This document shows positions 31,421-39,596 of a stretch of DNA of 64,000 nucleotides, one piece after another. The position numbers were made by a program, and so were the translations under genes. The notes below the pieces were generated by a model. It worked only from the letters and a program-made list of their open reading frames with translations. It searched no databases and had not been told where the DNA came from. Every line of letters starts with the position of its first letter. The stretch's first letter is position 1. Origin of the DNA: Clostridia bacterium (GTDB taxonomy: Bacteria; Bacillota; Clostridia; Christensenellales; Aristaeellaceae); contig JAFWXL010000050.1 of NCBI GenBank assembly GCA_017545905.1, forward strand, positions 27,871 to 91,870, written 5' to 3'.

Positions 31421-32185
31421 ATGTTCAGAATCATCGACATCAGCCTGCCGCACGAAAACGGAGGCACGGAGCCGTATCCGCCGACAATCGAGTTCTCTCC
31501 CCATGAGGCCGGCGCAGAGCGCCTTGGCAAGCTGGCCGGCGTGACCGCCGACGCTTTCCCGCACCGCATGGCGCTGGCGACCGACCGCATCAGCGGCTCG
31601 AGCCATTCCGGCACGCATATCGACGCGCCGTTCCATTATTCGCCCGTGTGTGAAGGCAAGCCGAGCAAAACCGTGGATGAAGTGCCGCTGGAGTGGTGCG
31701 TGGGTCCGGGCGTGGTGCTGGATATGCGCCACAAGAACCCGGGCGATGAAATCACCATCGAGGACATGCAGCAGGCGCTTGAGAAGCTGAATTACACCCT
31801 CAAGCCCGGCGACATCGTGCTGCTGCACACCGGCTGCGACAAATACTGGGGCACCGACACGAAGACCTATCTGGCGATGCAGTCCGGCCTCGGCATCAGC
31901 GGTCTGGACTGGCTGCTCGATCAGGGCATCAAGTGCATCGGTATCGACGCGTGGACGCTTGACCGTCCGGTTTCCGCGATGGCAAAGGCGTATCACGAGA
32001 CCGGCGATCAGAGTGTGCTCTGGGCAACGCATCTCTACGGCCGTCACCGCGAGTATCTGCAGATCGAAAAGCTCGGCCATCTGGAGGATATCCCGCCCGT
32101 CGGCGCATACATCTCCGCGCTGCCTGTCAAGTTCAAGGGTGCGACGGCCGGCTGGTGCCGCGCGGTCGCGATCGTGAAGGATTAA
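31421..32185 (+). CDS. Cyclase-family metal-dependent hydrolase
   Basis: 254 residues, cyclase/kynurenine-formamidase fold (PF04199 type). The metal motif is intact: SSHSGTHIDAPFHY supplies His, Asp and His, and later RPVSAMAKAYHE and HLYGRHREYLQIE contribute. Family members hydrolyse amides or lactone-like bonds of aromatic or cyclic acids. GAAGGAGG precedes the ATG. It is the last gene of the TRAP operon and ends at a terminator shared with a convergent carboxyltransferase gene. Confidence 0.88.
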   Translation: MFRIIDISLPHENGGTEPYPPTIEFSPHEAGAERLGKLAGVTADAFPHRMALATDRISGSSHSGTHIDAPFHYSPVCEGKPSKTVDEVPLEWCVGPGVVLDMRHKNPGDEITIEDMQQALEKLNYTLKPGDIVLLHTGCDKYWGTDTKTYLAMQSGLGISGLDWLLDQGIKCIGIDAWTLDRPVSAMAKAYHETGDQSVLWATHLYGRHREYLQIEKLGHLEDIPPVGAYISALPVKFKGATAGWCRAVAIVKD

Positions 32186-32197
32186 TCAGCATCAAAT

Positions 32198-32224
32198 AAG
32201 GGGCTGCCCGGCGGGCAGCCCCTT
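32198..32224. terminator. Bidirectional terminator
   Basis: A perfect 12-bp stem, AAGGGGCTGCCC (32198-32209) with GGGCAGCCCCTT (32213-32224), has a three-base loop. It separates convergent genes. Confidence 0.85.
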
Positions 32225-32242
32225 GTTGATTTCCATTGCCGT

Positions 32243-33784
32243 TTACAGCGGCATGTTGCCGTGCTTCTTCTCCGGCATGCTCTCGCGCTTGCCCTCGCAG
32301 GCCTCCAGCACCCTGAGCACGCGGCTGCGCGTTTCGCTCGGCTCAATCACATCGTCGATGAAGCCGTACTGCGCGGCGACATAGGGATTGGAGAATTTCT
32401 CCTCGTATTCCTGAATCTTCTGCGCGCGCTTCGCCTCGGGATCGGCCGCCGCCTTGATCTCCTTTCGGAAGACGATATTGGCCGCGCCGGCTGCGCCCAT
32501 AACAGCAATCTCCGCAGACGGCCATGCAAACGTCGCATCCGCGCCCAGCGTCGAGCAGCACATGCCGATAAACGCGCCGCCGTATGCCTTGCGCGTCACG
32601 ACGCTGATCTTGGGCACCGTCGCCTCGCTGTAGGCAAAGAGCATCTTCGCGCCATGGCGGATAATGCCGTCGTATTCCTGTCTGGTGCCCGGCAGGAAAC
32701 CGGGCACATCCACCAGCGTCAGCAGCGGCGTATTGAAGCTGTCGCAGCAGCGGATAAAGCGCGCAGCCTTGTCCGATGCATTCACATCCAGACAGCCCGC
32801 ATCCACCTGCGGCTGATTGGCAATCACGCCGACAACCCTTCCGTCAATGCGCGCATAGCCGGTGATGATATTCTTCGCGTAGCCCGGCTGAATCTCGTAA
32901 AACGAGCCCAGATCCACGATCTCCTTGATCACCGTATACATGTCGTAGCTCTTCTTGGGATTGTCCGGCACGATCGTATCCAGCTTCACCGCGCGGCGCT
33001 CCTTCTTATCGATGCTCTTCGCTCTGGGCGCCTGCTCGCGGTTGTTGGAGGGCATATAGCCAAGGAGCTGGCGCAGCTGCGCGATACAGTCCTTGTCGTC
33101 TTTGGCCAGCCTGTGCGCCACGCCGCTGACCGTGTTATGCACGGCAGCGCCGCCCAGTTCCTCTGCGCTCACCTTTTCGCCTGTCACAGAGCGAATGACG
33201 TCCGGACCGGTGATGAACATGTTGCTGCTGCCATTGACCATCAGGATATAATCCGTGATCGCCGGGCTGTATACCGCGCCGCCCGCACACGGGCCCATGA
33301 TCGCACTGAGCTGCGGAATCACGCCGGAGGCAAGCGTATTGCGCCGGAAGATCTTGCCAAAGCCGATCAGCGCATTAATGCCTTCCTGAATTCTCGCGCC
33401 GCCGCTGTCCATCAGGCCCACGATCGGCGCGCCGTTTTTGAGCGCCTCATCCTGCACGCGGACGATCTTCTCCGCGTGCACCTCGCCCAGCGATCCGCCC
33501 TGCACGGTGAAATCCTGCGCATAGGCATACACCAGCCTGCCGTCCACCATGCCAAAGCCCGTCACAACGCCGTCGCCGGGCAGATCAAGACCCTCCATGC
33601 CAAACTCGCTGCAATGATGCGTGCGCAGACCGCCGATCTCCGTGAATGTATCCTTATCAAAAAGCAGCGTCAGACGCTCGCGTGCCGTCAGCTTGCCCTT
33701 TTCATGCTGAGCCTGAATCCGGGCTTCTCCGCCGCCCTTTTCGATCTTCTTTTTCTGCTGCCGCAGGCGCTCCAACTCGCTCAT
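32243..33784 (-). CDS. Acyl-CoA carboxylase/decarboxylase carboxyltransferase subunit
   Basis: 513 residues from the ATG nine bases after GGAAAGG; an ATG two codons earlier is too close to that site. It is a full-length biotin-dependent carboxyltransferase: IEKGGGEARIQAQHEKGKLT, LMDSGGARIQEGINAL, GPCAGGAVYSPAITD, LVDVPGFLPGTRQEYDGII and AYGGAFIGMCCS. It moves carboxyl groups between biotin and an acyl-CoA such as methylmalonyl/propionyl-CoA. Neither biotin carboxylase, biotin carrier nor membrane decarboxylase subunits are adjacent, so decarboxylase (MmdA) and carboxylase (PccB) roles cannot be separated. It has its own promoter and convergent orientation to the TRAP operon. Confidence 0.9.
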   Translation of the reverse strand: MSELERLRQQKKKIEKGGGEARIQAQHEKGKLTARERLTLLFDKDTFTEIGGLRTHHCSEFGMEGLDLPGDGVVTGFGMVDGRLVYAYAQDFTVQGGSLGEVHAEKIVRVQDEALKNGAPIVGLMDSGGARIQEGINALIGFGKIFRRNTLASGVIPQLSAIMGPCAGGAVYSPAITDYILMVNGSSNMFITGPDVIRSVTGEKVSAEELGGAAVHNTVSGVAHRLAKDDKDCIAQLRQLLGYMPSNNREQAPRAKSIDKKERRAVKLDTIVPDNPKKSYDMYTVIKEIVDLGSFYEIQPGYAKNIITGYARIDGRVVGVIANQPQVDAGCLDVNASDKAARFIRCCDSFNTPLLTLVDVPGFLPGTRQEYDGIIRHGAKMLFAYSEATVPKISVVTRKAYGGAFIGMCCSTLGADATFAWPSAEIAVMGAAGAANIVFRKEIKAAADPEAKRAQKIQEYEEKFSNPYVAAQYGFIDDVIEPSETRSRVLRVLEACEGKRESMPEKKHGNMPL

Positions 33785-33850
33785 ACCCATTATCCTTTCC
33801 GATGCATGATCCACCGCGCTGCGATAGATATATGATCTCCATGATTATAT

Positions 33851-33880
33851 ATTATATATGGATTTGCAAAAGGCTGTCAA
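33851..33880 (-). promoter_or_regulatory. Carboxyltransferase gene promoter
   Basis: Minus strand: TTGACA (33880-33875), 18-base spacer, TATAAT (33856-33851), about 65 bases before the chosen ATG. Confidence 0.75.
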
Positions 33881-33915
33881 TAGCATATACATCCCTTTTC
33901 ATTCCCTTTCGTCTC

Positions 33916-33944
33916 TTGCAGTCGTGCCGTCTTTGTGCTATCGT
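33916..33944 (+). promoter_or_regulatory. moxR operon promoter
   Basis: TTGCAG (33916-33921), 17-base spacer, TATCGT (33939-33944). A moderate match, back to back with the carboxyltransferase promoter. Confidence 0.5.
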
Positions 33945-33983
33945 TATTTTATCAAACCACACGCAGAAAGGGACGAATGCGCC

Positions 33984-34931
33984 ATGAAATATGAACAGGT
34001 CAAGTCGCTTGCCCGCTCGCTGACGGAGAATATCGCCGAGGTGATCGTCGGCAAGCAGCAGGAAACCCGGCTTGTGCTTGCCGCGATGCTCGCAGGCGGC
34101 CATGTGCTTCTGGAGGATGTGCCCGGCACGGGCAAGACCACGCTGGCCAAGTCGCTCGCCCGATCGCTGAGCTGCACGTTCTCGCGCGTACAATTCACGC
34201 CGGACCTGCTCCCGTCGGACGTGACCGGCATGCGCATCTACAGCCAGCAGACGGGGCAGTTCAGCTTTGTCCGCGGCCCGGTGTTCTGCAACGTCCTTCT
34301 GGCGGATGAAATCAACCGCGCCACGCCGCGCACGCAGTCTGCGCTGCTGGAGTGCATGGAGGAGCGCCAGGTCACCGAGGGCGGCGTCACCTATGCGCTG
34401 GACGCGCCGTTTCTGGTCATCGCCACGCAGAATCCTGTAGAGACGCAGGGCACATTCCCGCTGCCCGAGGCGCAGCTGGACCGCTTCATGATCCGCCTGT
34501 CCCTCGGCTATCCCGACGCGGAGCAGTCCGTGCGCATGCTCCGCCGCTTCATGAATGATCAGCCCCTTGATACGCTCGCGCCCGTATGCACCGCCGAAGA
34601 CCTGCAGCAGGCCGCCGCGCTCACCCGCACCTGCTGCGTCAGCGACGACGTGCTGCGCTACATGAGCGCGCTGTGCGAGGCCGCCCGCGATCCCGAGAGC
34701 GTGCTGCTGGGACCGTCTCCGCGCGCGCTGCTGGCGCTGATGCGCTGCTCGCAGGCGCTGGCCGCCATCGACGGACGCGATTACGTCATTCCGGACGACG
34801 TGAAGGCGCTCGCCGTACCCGTGCTTGCCCATCGTCTGATTCTGCGCGCCGCCCGCCGGGGCACGACAGCAGCGCAGTTCATCGCCGCGCTGCTGGAAAA
34901 GGTGCCTGCGCCGACCGAGGCGCGCGCATGA
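33984..34931 (+). CDS. MoxR-family AAA+ ATPase
   Basis: 315 residues. Walker A EDVPGTGKTTLAKSLA, Walker B VLLADEINRATPRTQSALLE, sensor FLVIATQNPVETQGTFPLPEAQLDRF and the C-terminal AAA lid are all present. MoxR ATPases act as chaperones maturing protein complexes, often at the membrane with DUF58 partners. The ATG at 33984 follows AGAAAGGG. The stop overlaps the DUF58 gene start by four bases, and that gene overlaps the next, so the three form a tight operon. Confidence 0.92.
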   Translation: MKYEQVKSLARSLTENIAEVIVGKQQETRLVLAAMLAGGHVLLEDVPGTGKTTLAKSLARSLSCTFSRVQFTPDLLPSDVTGMRIYSQQTGQFSFVRGPVFCNVLLADEINRATPRTQSALLECMEERQVTEGGVTYALDAPFLVIATQNPVETQGTFPLPEAQLDRFMIRLSLGYPDAEQSVRMLRRFMNDQPLDTLAPVCTAEDLQQAAALTRTCCVSDDVLRYMSALCEAARDPESVLLGPSPRALLALMRCSQALAAIDGRDYVIPDDVKALAVPVLAHRLILRAARRGTTAAQFIAALLEKVPAPTEARA

Positions 34932-36004
34932 GCGCGCCGGTCCTGCTGCTTGTGCTGCTGGCGCTGTATGTTTTCAGCATTCTTCTGCTCAAGTATGTCG
35001 GATTGCGCGGCCTGGGATGTACGCGCGCCTTTTCAAAGTCCGCGTATTTCGAGGGCGACGAGGGCGAGATGATCGAAATCGTGCGCAACGACCGCGCTAT
35101 GATCATCCCATGGCTGCGCGTCGAGAGCGGCGTTTCACCGTATATCCGCTTCGGCCGGCAGGAAAACCTGCACACGCAAAGCCAGTCGCACACCTGCAGC
35201 CTGTTCACGCTCATGCCCTATCAGCAGATCTGCCGCCGCCACAGGGTCACATTCCTGCGCCGGGGCGCGTATAATCTGGGCAATGCTTCGCTGACGGCGG
35301 GCGATCTGTTCGGCCTGTTTGAGGCGCACCGCGAGCAGACGATGGATGTGCCCGTTCTGGTCTATCCGCGCCTGCTTGACGAGACCGCCATGCCCGCTTC
35401 GCTGAGCCTCATGGTCAGCCAGAGCGTATCCCGCCGCCATCTGCTGCAGGATCCCTTCCTCTTCCGCGGCATCCGTCCTTATCAGGCCGGCGATCCGGTG
35501 CGCGATATCCACTGGCCGGCCACGGCGCGAACCAATGATGTGCAGCTGCGCCTGCATGATCCCAGCGCACAGTGCCGCCTGCTGGTGGTGCTCAACATGC
35601 AGCTCAAGGACGCTCAGTGGGGCGAGCGCCTGATGGATTACGAACAGGACAGGATCGAATACGGCATCTCCATGGCCGCTACGCTGTGCATGCAGGCGCT
35701 GGATCAGGGATTGCCGACCGGCTTTGCCGCCAATATGCCCATCGGCGAGGACGCGACCGGCGCATTCATCGCGCCGCAGAGCGGCGAAGCCGCGCGGGAA
35801 ACGCTGCTTCGCGCCTTTGCGCGCCTGCGCATCGTGCGCACGCACAGCTTCACCACATTCCTTGGCCAGCTGTGCGAATACAGCGGCATGGAGATGATCA
35901 TTCTCTCCTGCTATGACAGCGAAGAGATTCAGGCCCAGCTTTCCAATCTGCGCAGGCATGGCAACCATACGCAGCTGCATCTGATCGGGGAGGGATTGCG
36001 ATGA
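34928..36004 (+). CDS. DUF58-domain membrane-associated protein
   Basis: 358 residues. One N-terminal membrane helix (residues ~3-20) is followed by a long soluble part. The DUF58 core is FRGIRPYQAGDPVRDIHWPATART, with the following vWA-like fold. The ATG overlaps the moxR stop; GCGCGC upstream is a poor ribosome site, so translation is probably coupled. DUF58 proteins are standard partners of MoxR; their biochemical role remains uncertain. Confidence 0.88.
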   Translation: MSAPVLLLVLLALYVFSILLLKYVGLRGLGCTRAFSKSAYFEGDEGEMIEIVRNDRAMIIPWLRVESGVSPYIRFGRQENLHTQSQSHTCSLFTLMPYQQICRRHRVTFLRRGAYNLGNASLTAGDLFGLFEAHREQTMDVPVLVYPRLLDETAMPASLSLMVSQSVSRRHLLQDPFLFRGIRPYQAGDPVRDIHWPATARTNDVQLRLHDPSAQCRLLVVLNMQLKDAQWGERLMDYEQDRIEYGISMAATLCMQALDQGLPTGFAANMPIGEDATGAFIAPQSGEAARETLLRAFARLRIVRTHSFTTFLGQLCEYSGMEMIILSCYDSEEIQAQLSNLRRHGNHTQLHLIGEGLR

Positions 36005-37230
36005 CCATATTCCGTCACCTTCGCCGGTGCATGCTGCCCATGCTGCTTCAGCTGAGCGCGTTTTCCGTACTGATGTTCGTGCTGGGGCGCCCGGCTCCGC
36101 ACAGCGTATGGCGACTGATGCTGTTCCCCGCGGCAAACGCCGTGTTTGCAGCGCTGCTCATTGCCGTGCCGGGCCGCATGCGCGTGCCGTTGTTTGCCGC
36201 CTGCAGCGCAGCAGCCGTCGCCGCAGGATTCATGCTCTTTCCGGGCAGGCCGCAGCTGCTGGTCATGCCCGTATCCGGCGCAGTGGTGCTGTTCATCTCG
36301 CTGTCCTTTGCCGACAAAGCGCCGGAGGAAACCTCTCCGTTTTTCTATATGGGCACGCTGCTCACGCAGTTTGCCGTGCTCTTTCTGATGCATTTTTCTC
36401 AGGATCAGAAACCCTCATACGACGTGCTGTATATGCTGCTGCAGGGCGGCTTTGTGCTCTATCTTCTGCTCCTGCTGCTCTCGTTCAGCCGCATCAGCCT
36501 GAACAATGCGACACTCTCGCGCTACCGTCTGCCCGGCGTCATCTCCCGGGTATGCACGGTGCTGACCGTCTGTTTCTTCGCGCTGGCGCTGGCGCTTTCC
36601 TCGCTGCCCGCCGTGATCTCGTTCGTCTATCTTGCCGCGCGCACGCTGAGCAGCGCCTTTGAGCAGGCGCTTCTGTTCATCATCAATCTGTTTGCCGAAG
36701 AGAGCAGCGGCGGTTTTCAGGGCGGGGCCATGCCCATGCTGCCCACGGGTTCCGGCTTCATCGAACAGGAGCCGTCGGCGCTTGCCCGCATGCTGGAAAA
36801 GGCCGCAGAAATCCTGACCATCATCGTGATTGCTGTGGGCTGCATGCTGCTTGTGCGCCTGATCGTCCGGCTTCTCCTGCGCCTTGCGCGTCATCTGATT
36901 GCGCGTTTTGCGCACTATGCCGCAGCCGCCACCGAGGATTACAGAGACGAAATCACCGACACACGCACCGAAGAATCCGACCGCTCGTTCAATCTGCTTC
37001 GCCGGCGCGCCGCACGCAGCCGCCCTGCATATCCCGATACGCCTGCCGGCAGGATACGGCGCAGCTATCACCGCCTTCTGCTTGCCCACGGCCAATGGAA
37101 AGCCGGCTCCACCGCGCGCGAAAACCTGCCCGATGCTGCCGCCGCGCTGTACGAACGCGCGCGCTACAGCGCTCATCCCGTCACAAACGAGGATGCCGCA
37201 CAATTTGATCAGCAGACACGCCGGCTGTAA
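36001..37230 (+). CDS. Polytopic membrane protein, third gene of MoxR/DUF58 set
   Basis: 409 residues with about seven hydrophobic helices: four to five in residues 1-160, one near 185-215, one near 275-295. A cytoplasmic C-terminal region contains YPDTPAGRIRRSYHRLL and LPDAAAALYERARYS, which resembles the DUF4129 tail of TgpA-type proteins. In the usual set the third gene also carries an extracellular transglutaminase core; no Cys-His-Asp core is visible here and the loop between helices 215 and 275 is too short. It overlaps the DUF58 gene by four bases and ends before two hairpins. Confidence 0.8.
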   Translation: MTIFRHLRRCMLPMLLQLSAFSVLMFVLGRPAPHSVWRLMLFPAANAVFAALLIAVPGRMRVPLFAACSAAAVAAGFMLFPGRPQLLVMPVSGAVVLFISLSFADKAPEETSPFFYMGTLLTQFAVLFLMHFSQDQKPSYDVLYMLLQGGFVLYLLLLLLSFSRISLNNATLSRYRLPGVISRVCTVLTVCFFALALALSSLPAVISFVYLAARTLSSAFEQALLFIINLFAEESSGGFQGGAMPMLPTGSGFIEQEPSALARMLEKAAEILTIIVIAVGCMLLVRLIVRLLLRLARHLIARFAHYAAAATEDYRDEITDTRTEESDRSFNLLRRRAARSRPAYPDTPAGRIRRSYHRLLLAHGQWKAGSTARENLPDAAAALYERARYSAHPVTNEDAAQFDQQTRRL

Positions 37231-37239
37231 TAACAGAAA

Positions 37240-37268
37240 CTTCCGCCAGAGCCGGTATCCGGCGGAAG
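37240..37268 (+). other. First hairpin after the MoxR operon
   Basis: CTTCCGCC pairs with GGCGGAAG across a 13-base loop directly after the stop codon. A stronger hairpin follows at 37282. Confidence 0.5.
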
Positions 37269-37281
37269 AATTGCTGCAGCA

Positions 37282-37323
37282 AAAGCCCCGGAAATCCTGA
37301 ATCTGCAGGATTTCCGGGGCTTT
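37282..37323 (+). terminator. Terminator of the MoxR operon
   Basis: A perfect 18-bp stem, AAAGCCCCGGAAATCCTG (37282-37299) with CAGGATTTCCGGGGCTTT (37306-37323), has a six-base loop. It belongs to the same CCGGAAATC-type terminator group as 22223 and 60773. Confidence 0.85.
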
Positions 37324-37434
37324 GCTTGTGAAAGGGTTTTTTCCGCTCTTCTGCCATATCCGGTTTTCTCATGACAACTTACGATTTTTCATCATTAAAG
37401 CCACATGAGACAACTGCAAATGAATGACAAAAAA

Positions 37435-37464
37435 GAGGAGGATCTATGTAAAAGCACAAATGTG
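37435..37464 (+). other. Strong ribosome site with ATG immediately followed by TAA
   Basis: AAAGAGGAGG is followed six bases later by ATGTAA (37446-37451), a start codon directly followed by a stop. GCACA/TGTGC forms a small hairpin just after. On the minus strand that hairpin is followed by TTTTAC and may weakly terminate glgB. No gene is decoded from this start; it could be the remnant of a lost gene. Confidence 0.35.
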
Positions 37465-37483
37465 CCGGCATTGGTGTGAGCCT

Positions 37484-39577
37484 TTACTGTTTTTCGGCTC
37501 TCGTCCTCACAGCAGTTTTCTTTTCCGGTTTTGGAGAAGTCTTTTCGCTGTTCTTCTTCGAAGAGGCCGCCTTCCGGGCCGCAGGCTTCCTGATGACCTT
37601 GCCCTCCTTGAGCACAACCGCCGTCCTTGCCGGAAGATACAATTCCACATAGAACTGTCCGTCGAACTCCTTGGCCGGATACACCTGATGGGCCACCTGG
37701 TCAAAGCCGCCGTATTGGCCATCGTCGCTGCAAAGCTCCACAGTATAATCGGCATTGTGCGGCACAGGCACAAGCACATCGGTCAGGGAATTGCCCGCAT
37801 GGAAATTAAACGCGAACAGCAGTCCATGGCGGTAGAACGCAACCGTCTGTTCCGGCGCTTTCATCAGTCTGAGATCGCCGAAACGGGAATCAAACATCTT
37901 GCTCTTCTTCGTCAGTGCCACCATGTCCCGGTCGAATTCACTCAGCCACTGATACTTGAGCAGAGCATTCTCCTTCAGGCTCCACTGGCGGCGGCAGTAG
38001 TGGAAGCTCCAGCCGTTGCCCTCGCGCGGAAAGTCGATCCATTCGGGATGACCGAATTCGTTGCCCATGAAGTTCAGATACGCTTCGCCGGCAGCGCCAA
38101 GTGTGAACAGACGGATCATCTTGTGCAGCGCAATCGCACGGTCGATCACCGGATTGTGGCAATCCTTGTTCATATCCGTGTACATCGCCGCATCTGCCAG
38201 GCGGAAGATCATCGTCTTATCACCCACCAGCGCCTGATCGTGACTCTCTACATAGGCGACGGTATTCTCTCCCGGACGGCGCAGACACATTTCGCCCCAC
38301 ATCCTGTTGATGTCCCAGAATTCGTCCTGCGTCTCCTTCACCGTGCGCACCCACATGTCCGGCAGGCCCATACCCAGACGATAGTCAAATCCAACGCCGC
38401 CATCTTCGATCGGCAGGCCCATGCCCGGCATGCCGGACATATCCTCGGCGATGGTGATCGCACGCGGGTTCACCTCGCGGATGAGCTCGTTGGCCAGCTG
38501 CAGATAGGTGATCGCCTCGACATGCGTGTTGTAGGAGAAATACTTATCATTAGAATCAAAGTTCACACCAAGACCATGATCATGATAGAGCATGCTCGTC
38601 ACGCCGTCAAAACGGAATCCGTCAAAGTGATACTCCGTCATCCAGAACTTGAGGTTGGAGAGCAGGAAGTGGATCACGCCGGTTTTGCCATAGTCAAAAC
38701 ACTTGGTGCCCCAAGCCGGATGATCGCCCTTTTCGCCGGCATGGAAGAATTGCCACTCGGTGCCGTCGAACATATTGATGCCCTCTGCCGTATTCTTCAC
38801 CGCATGGGAATGCACGACGTCCAGCAGCACGCGGATGCCCAGCCTGTGCGCCTTATTGACCAGATACTTGAGGTCTTCCGGGCGGCCAAACCAGCTGGAA
38901 GCGGCAAAGAAGCTCGACACCTGATAACCGAAGCTGCCGTAATACGGATGCTCCATGATGGCCATCAGCTGCACAGTGTTATATCCGGCCTCCTTGATGC
39001 GCGGAAGCACCTTGTCGGCAAACTCCAGATAGCTGCCAACCTTGCCCTCCTCCTGCGCCATGCCGACATGCGCCTCATAGATATAGAGCGAATCCTCGCC
39101 CTTGAAGCGGCCGTCCGTCCATTTGAATGGCTTGCTTTCATCGACAACCTCGGCACAGAAAGCAGTGGTTGCGGTATCCTGAACGACACGGCGCGCATAG
39201 AGGGGAATATGCTCCGTGCGCGTCATGTTGGCGTCCACGATGGTCTTGACCTTGCAGCCGTCCCAGAGCGCATCATCTCCCTCAAGCACCAGCTCCCAAT
39301 TGCCATCGCCGATATTGGTCAGCGGATGGCTGAGCCACTGCCAGTTGTTGAAATCGCCGGTGAGATAGAGCTGATGCGCGCTGGGCGCCCACTCGCGATA
39401 GACCCAGCCGCCCTCGATACGATGGAAGCCGTAATATTCATGCGCATTGGCAAAGTCGATCAATCTGCCTTCTTCGCCAATCAGGCGGCGCTTCGTATCG
39501 CGATAAAGCTGCATGCGCAGATCGATATCGCCGGAAAAGCATTGCAGCTGAGGGTTGAGTTCAAGAATCCTGTACAT
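37484..39577 (-). CDS. glgB: Glycogen branching enzyme, GH13_8 (plant-type)
   Basis: 697 residues. Introduces alpha-1,6 branches into glycogen. The order is an N-terminal CBM48-type module (EWAPSAHQLYLTGDFNNW), then the barrel, then an all-beta domain, then a Lys/Ala-rich tail. The motif series GYNTVQLMAIMEHPYYGSFG, DVVHSHAVKNT, GFRFDGVTSMLYHDHG and AEDMSGMPG is that of eukaryote-like branching enzymes rather than E. coli-type GlgB. Predicted catalytic residues are Asp324, Glu378 and Asp447. CAAGGGAG precedes the ATG at 39577; an upstream in-frame start (39634) is inside ptsI. It is last in the PTS-malQ-ptsHI operon, linking sugar uptake to glycogen synthesis. Confidence 0.92.
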   Translation of the reverse strand: MYRILELNPQLQCFSGDIDLRMQLYRDTKRRLIGEEGRLIDFANAHEYYGFHRIEGGWVYREWAPSAHQLYLTGDFNNWQWLSHPLTNIGDGNWELVLEGDDALWDGCKVKTIVDANMTRTEHIPLYARRVVQDTATTAFCAEVVDESKPFKWTDGRFKGEDSLYIYEAHVGMAQEEGKVGSYLEFADKVLPRIKEAGYNTVQLMAIMEHPYYGSFGYQVSSFFAASSWFGRPEDLKYLVNKAHRLGIRVLLDVVHSHAVKNTAEGINMFDGTEWQFFHAGEKGDHPAWGTKCFDYGKTGVIHFLLSNLKFWMTEYHFDGFRFDGVTSMLYHDHGLGVNFDSNDKYFSYNTHVEAITYLQLANELIREVNPRAITIAEDMSGMPGMGLPIEDGGVGFDYRLGMGLPDMWVRTVKETQDEFWDINRMWGEMCLRRPGENTVAYVESHDQALVGDKTMIFRLADAAMYTDMNKDCHNPVIDRAIALHKMIRLFTLGAAGEAYLNFMGNEFGHPEWIDFPREGNGWSFHYCRRQWSLKENALLKYQWLSEFDRDMVALTKKSKMFDSRFGDLRLMKAPEQTVAFYRHGLLFAFNFHAGNSLTDVLVPVPHNADYTVELCSDDGQYGGFDQVAHQVYPAKEFDGQFYVELYLPARTAVVLKEGKVIRKPAARKAASSKKNSEKTSPKPEKKTAVRTRAEKQ

Positions 39578-39596
39578 ATATTCTCCCTTGATTGTT

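Noticed and set aside
33841-33860. A riboswitch or tRNA in the A+T-rich gap before moxR
   Set aside because: The TATATATTATATAT stretch is explained by the minus-strand -10 region; no cloverleaf or aptamer pattern could be drawn.
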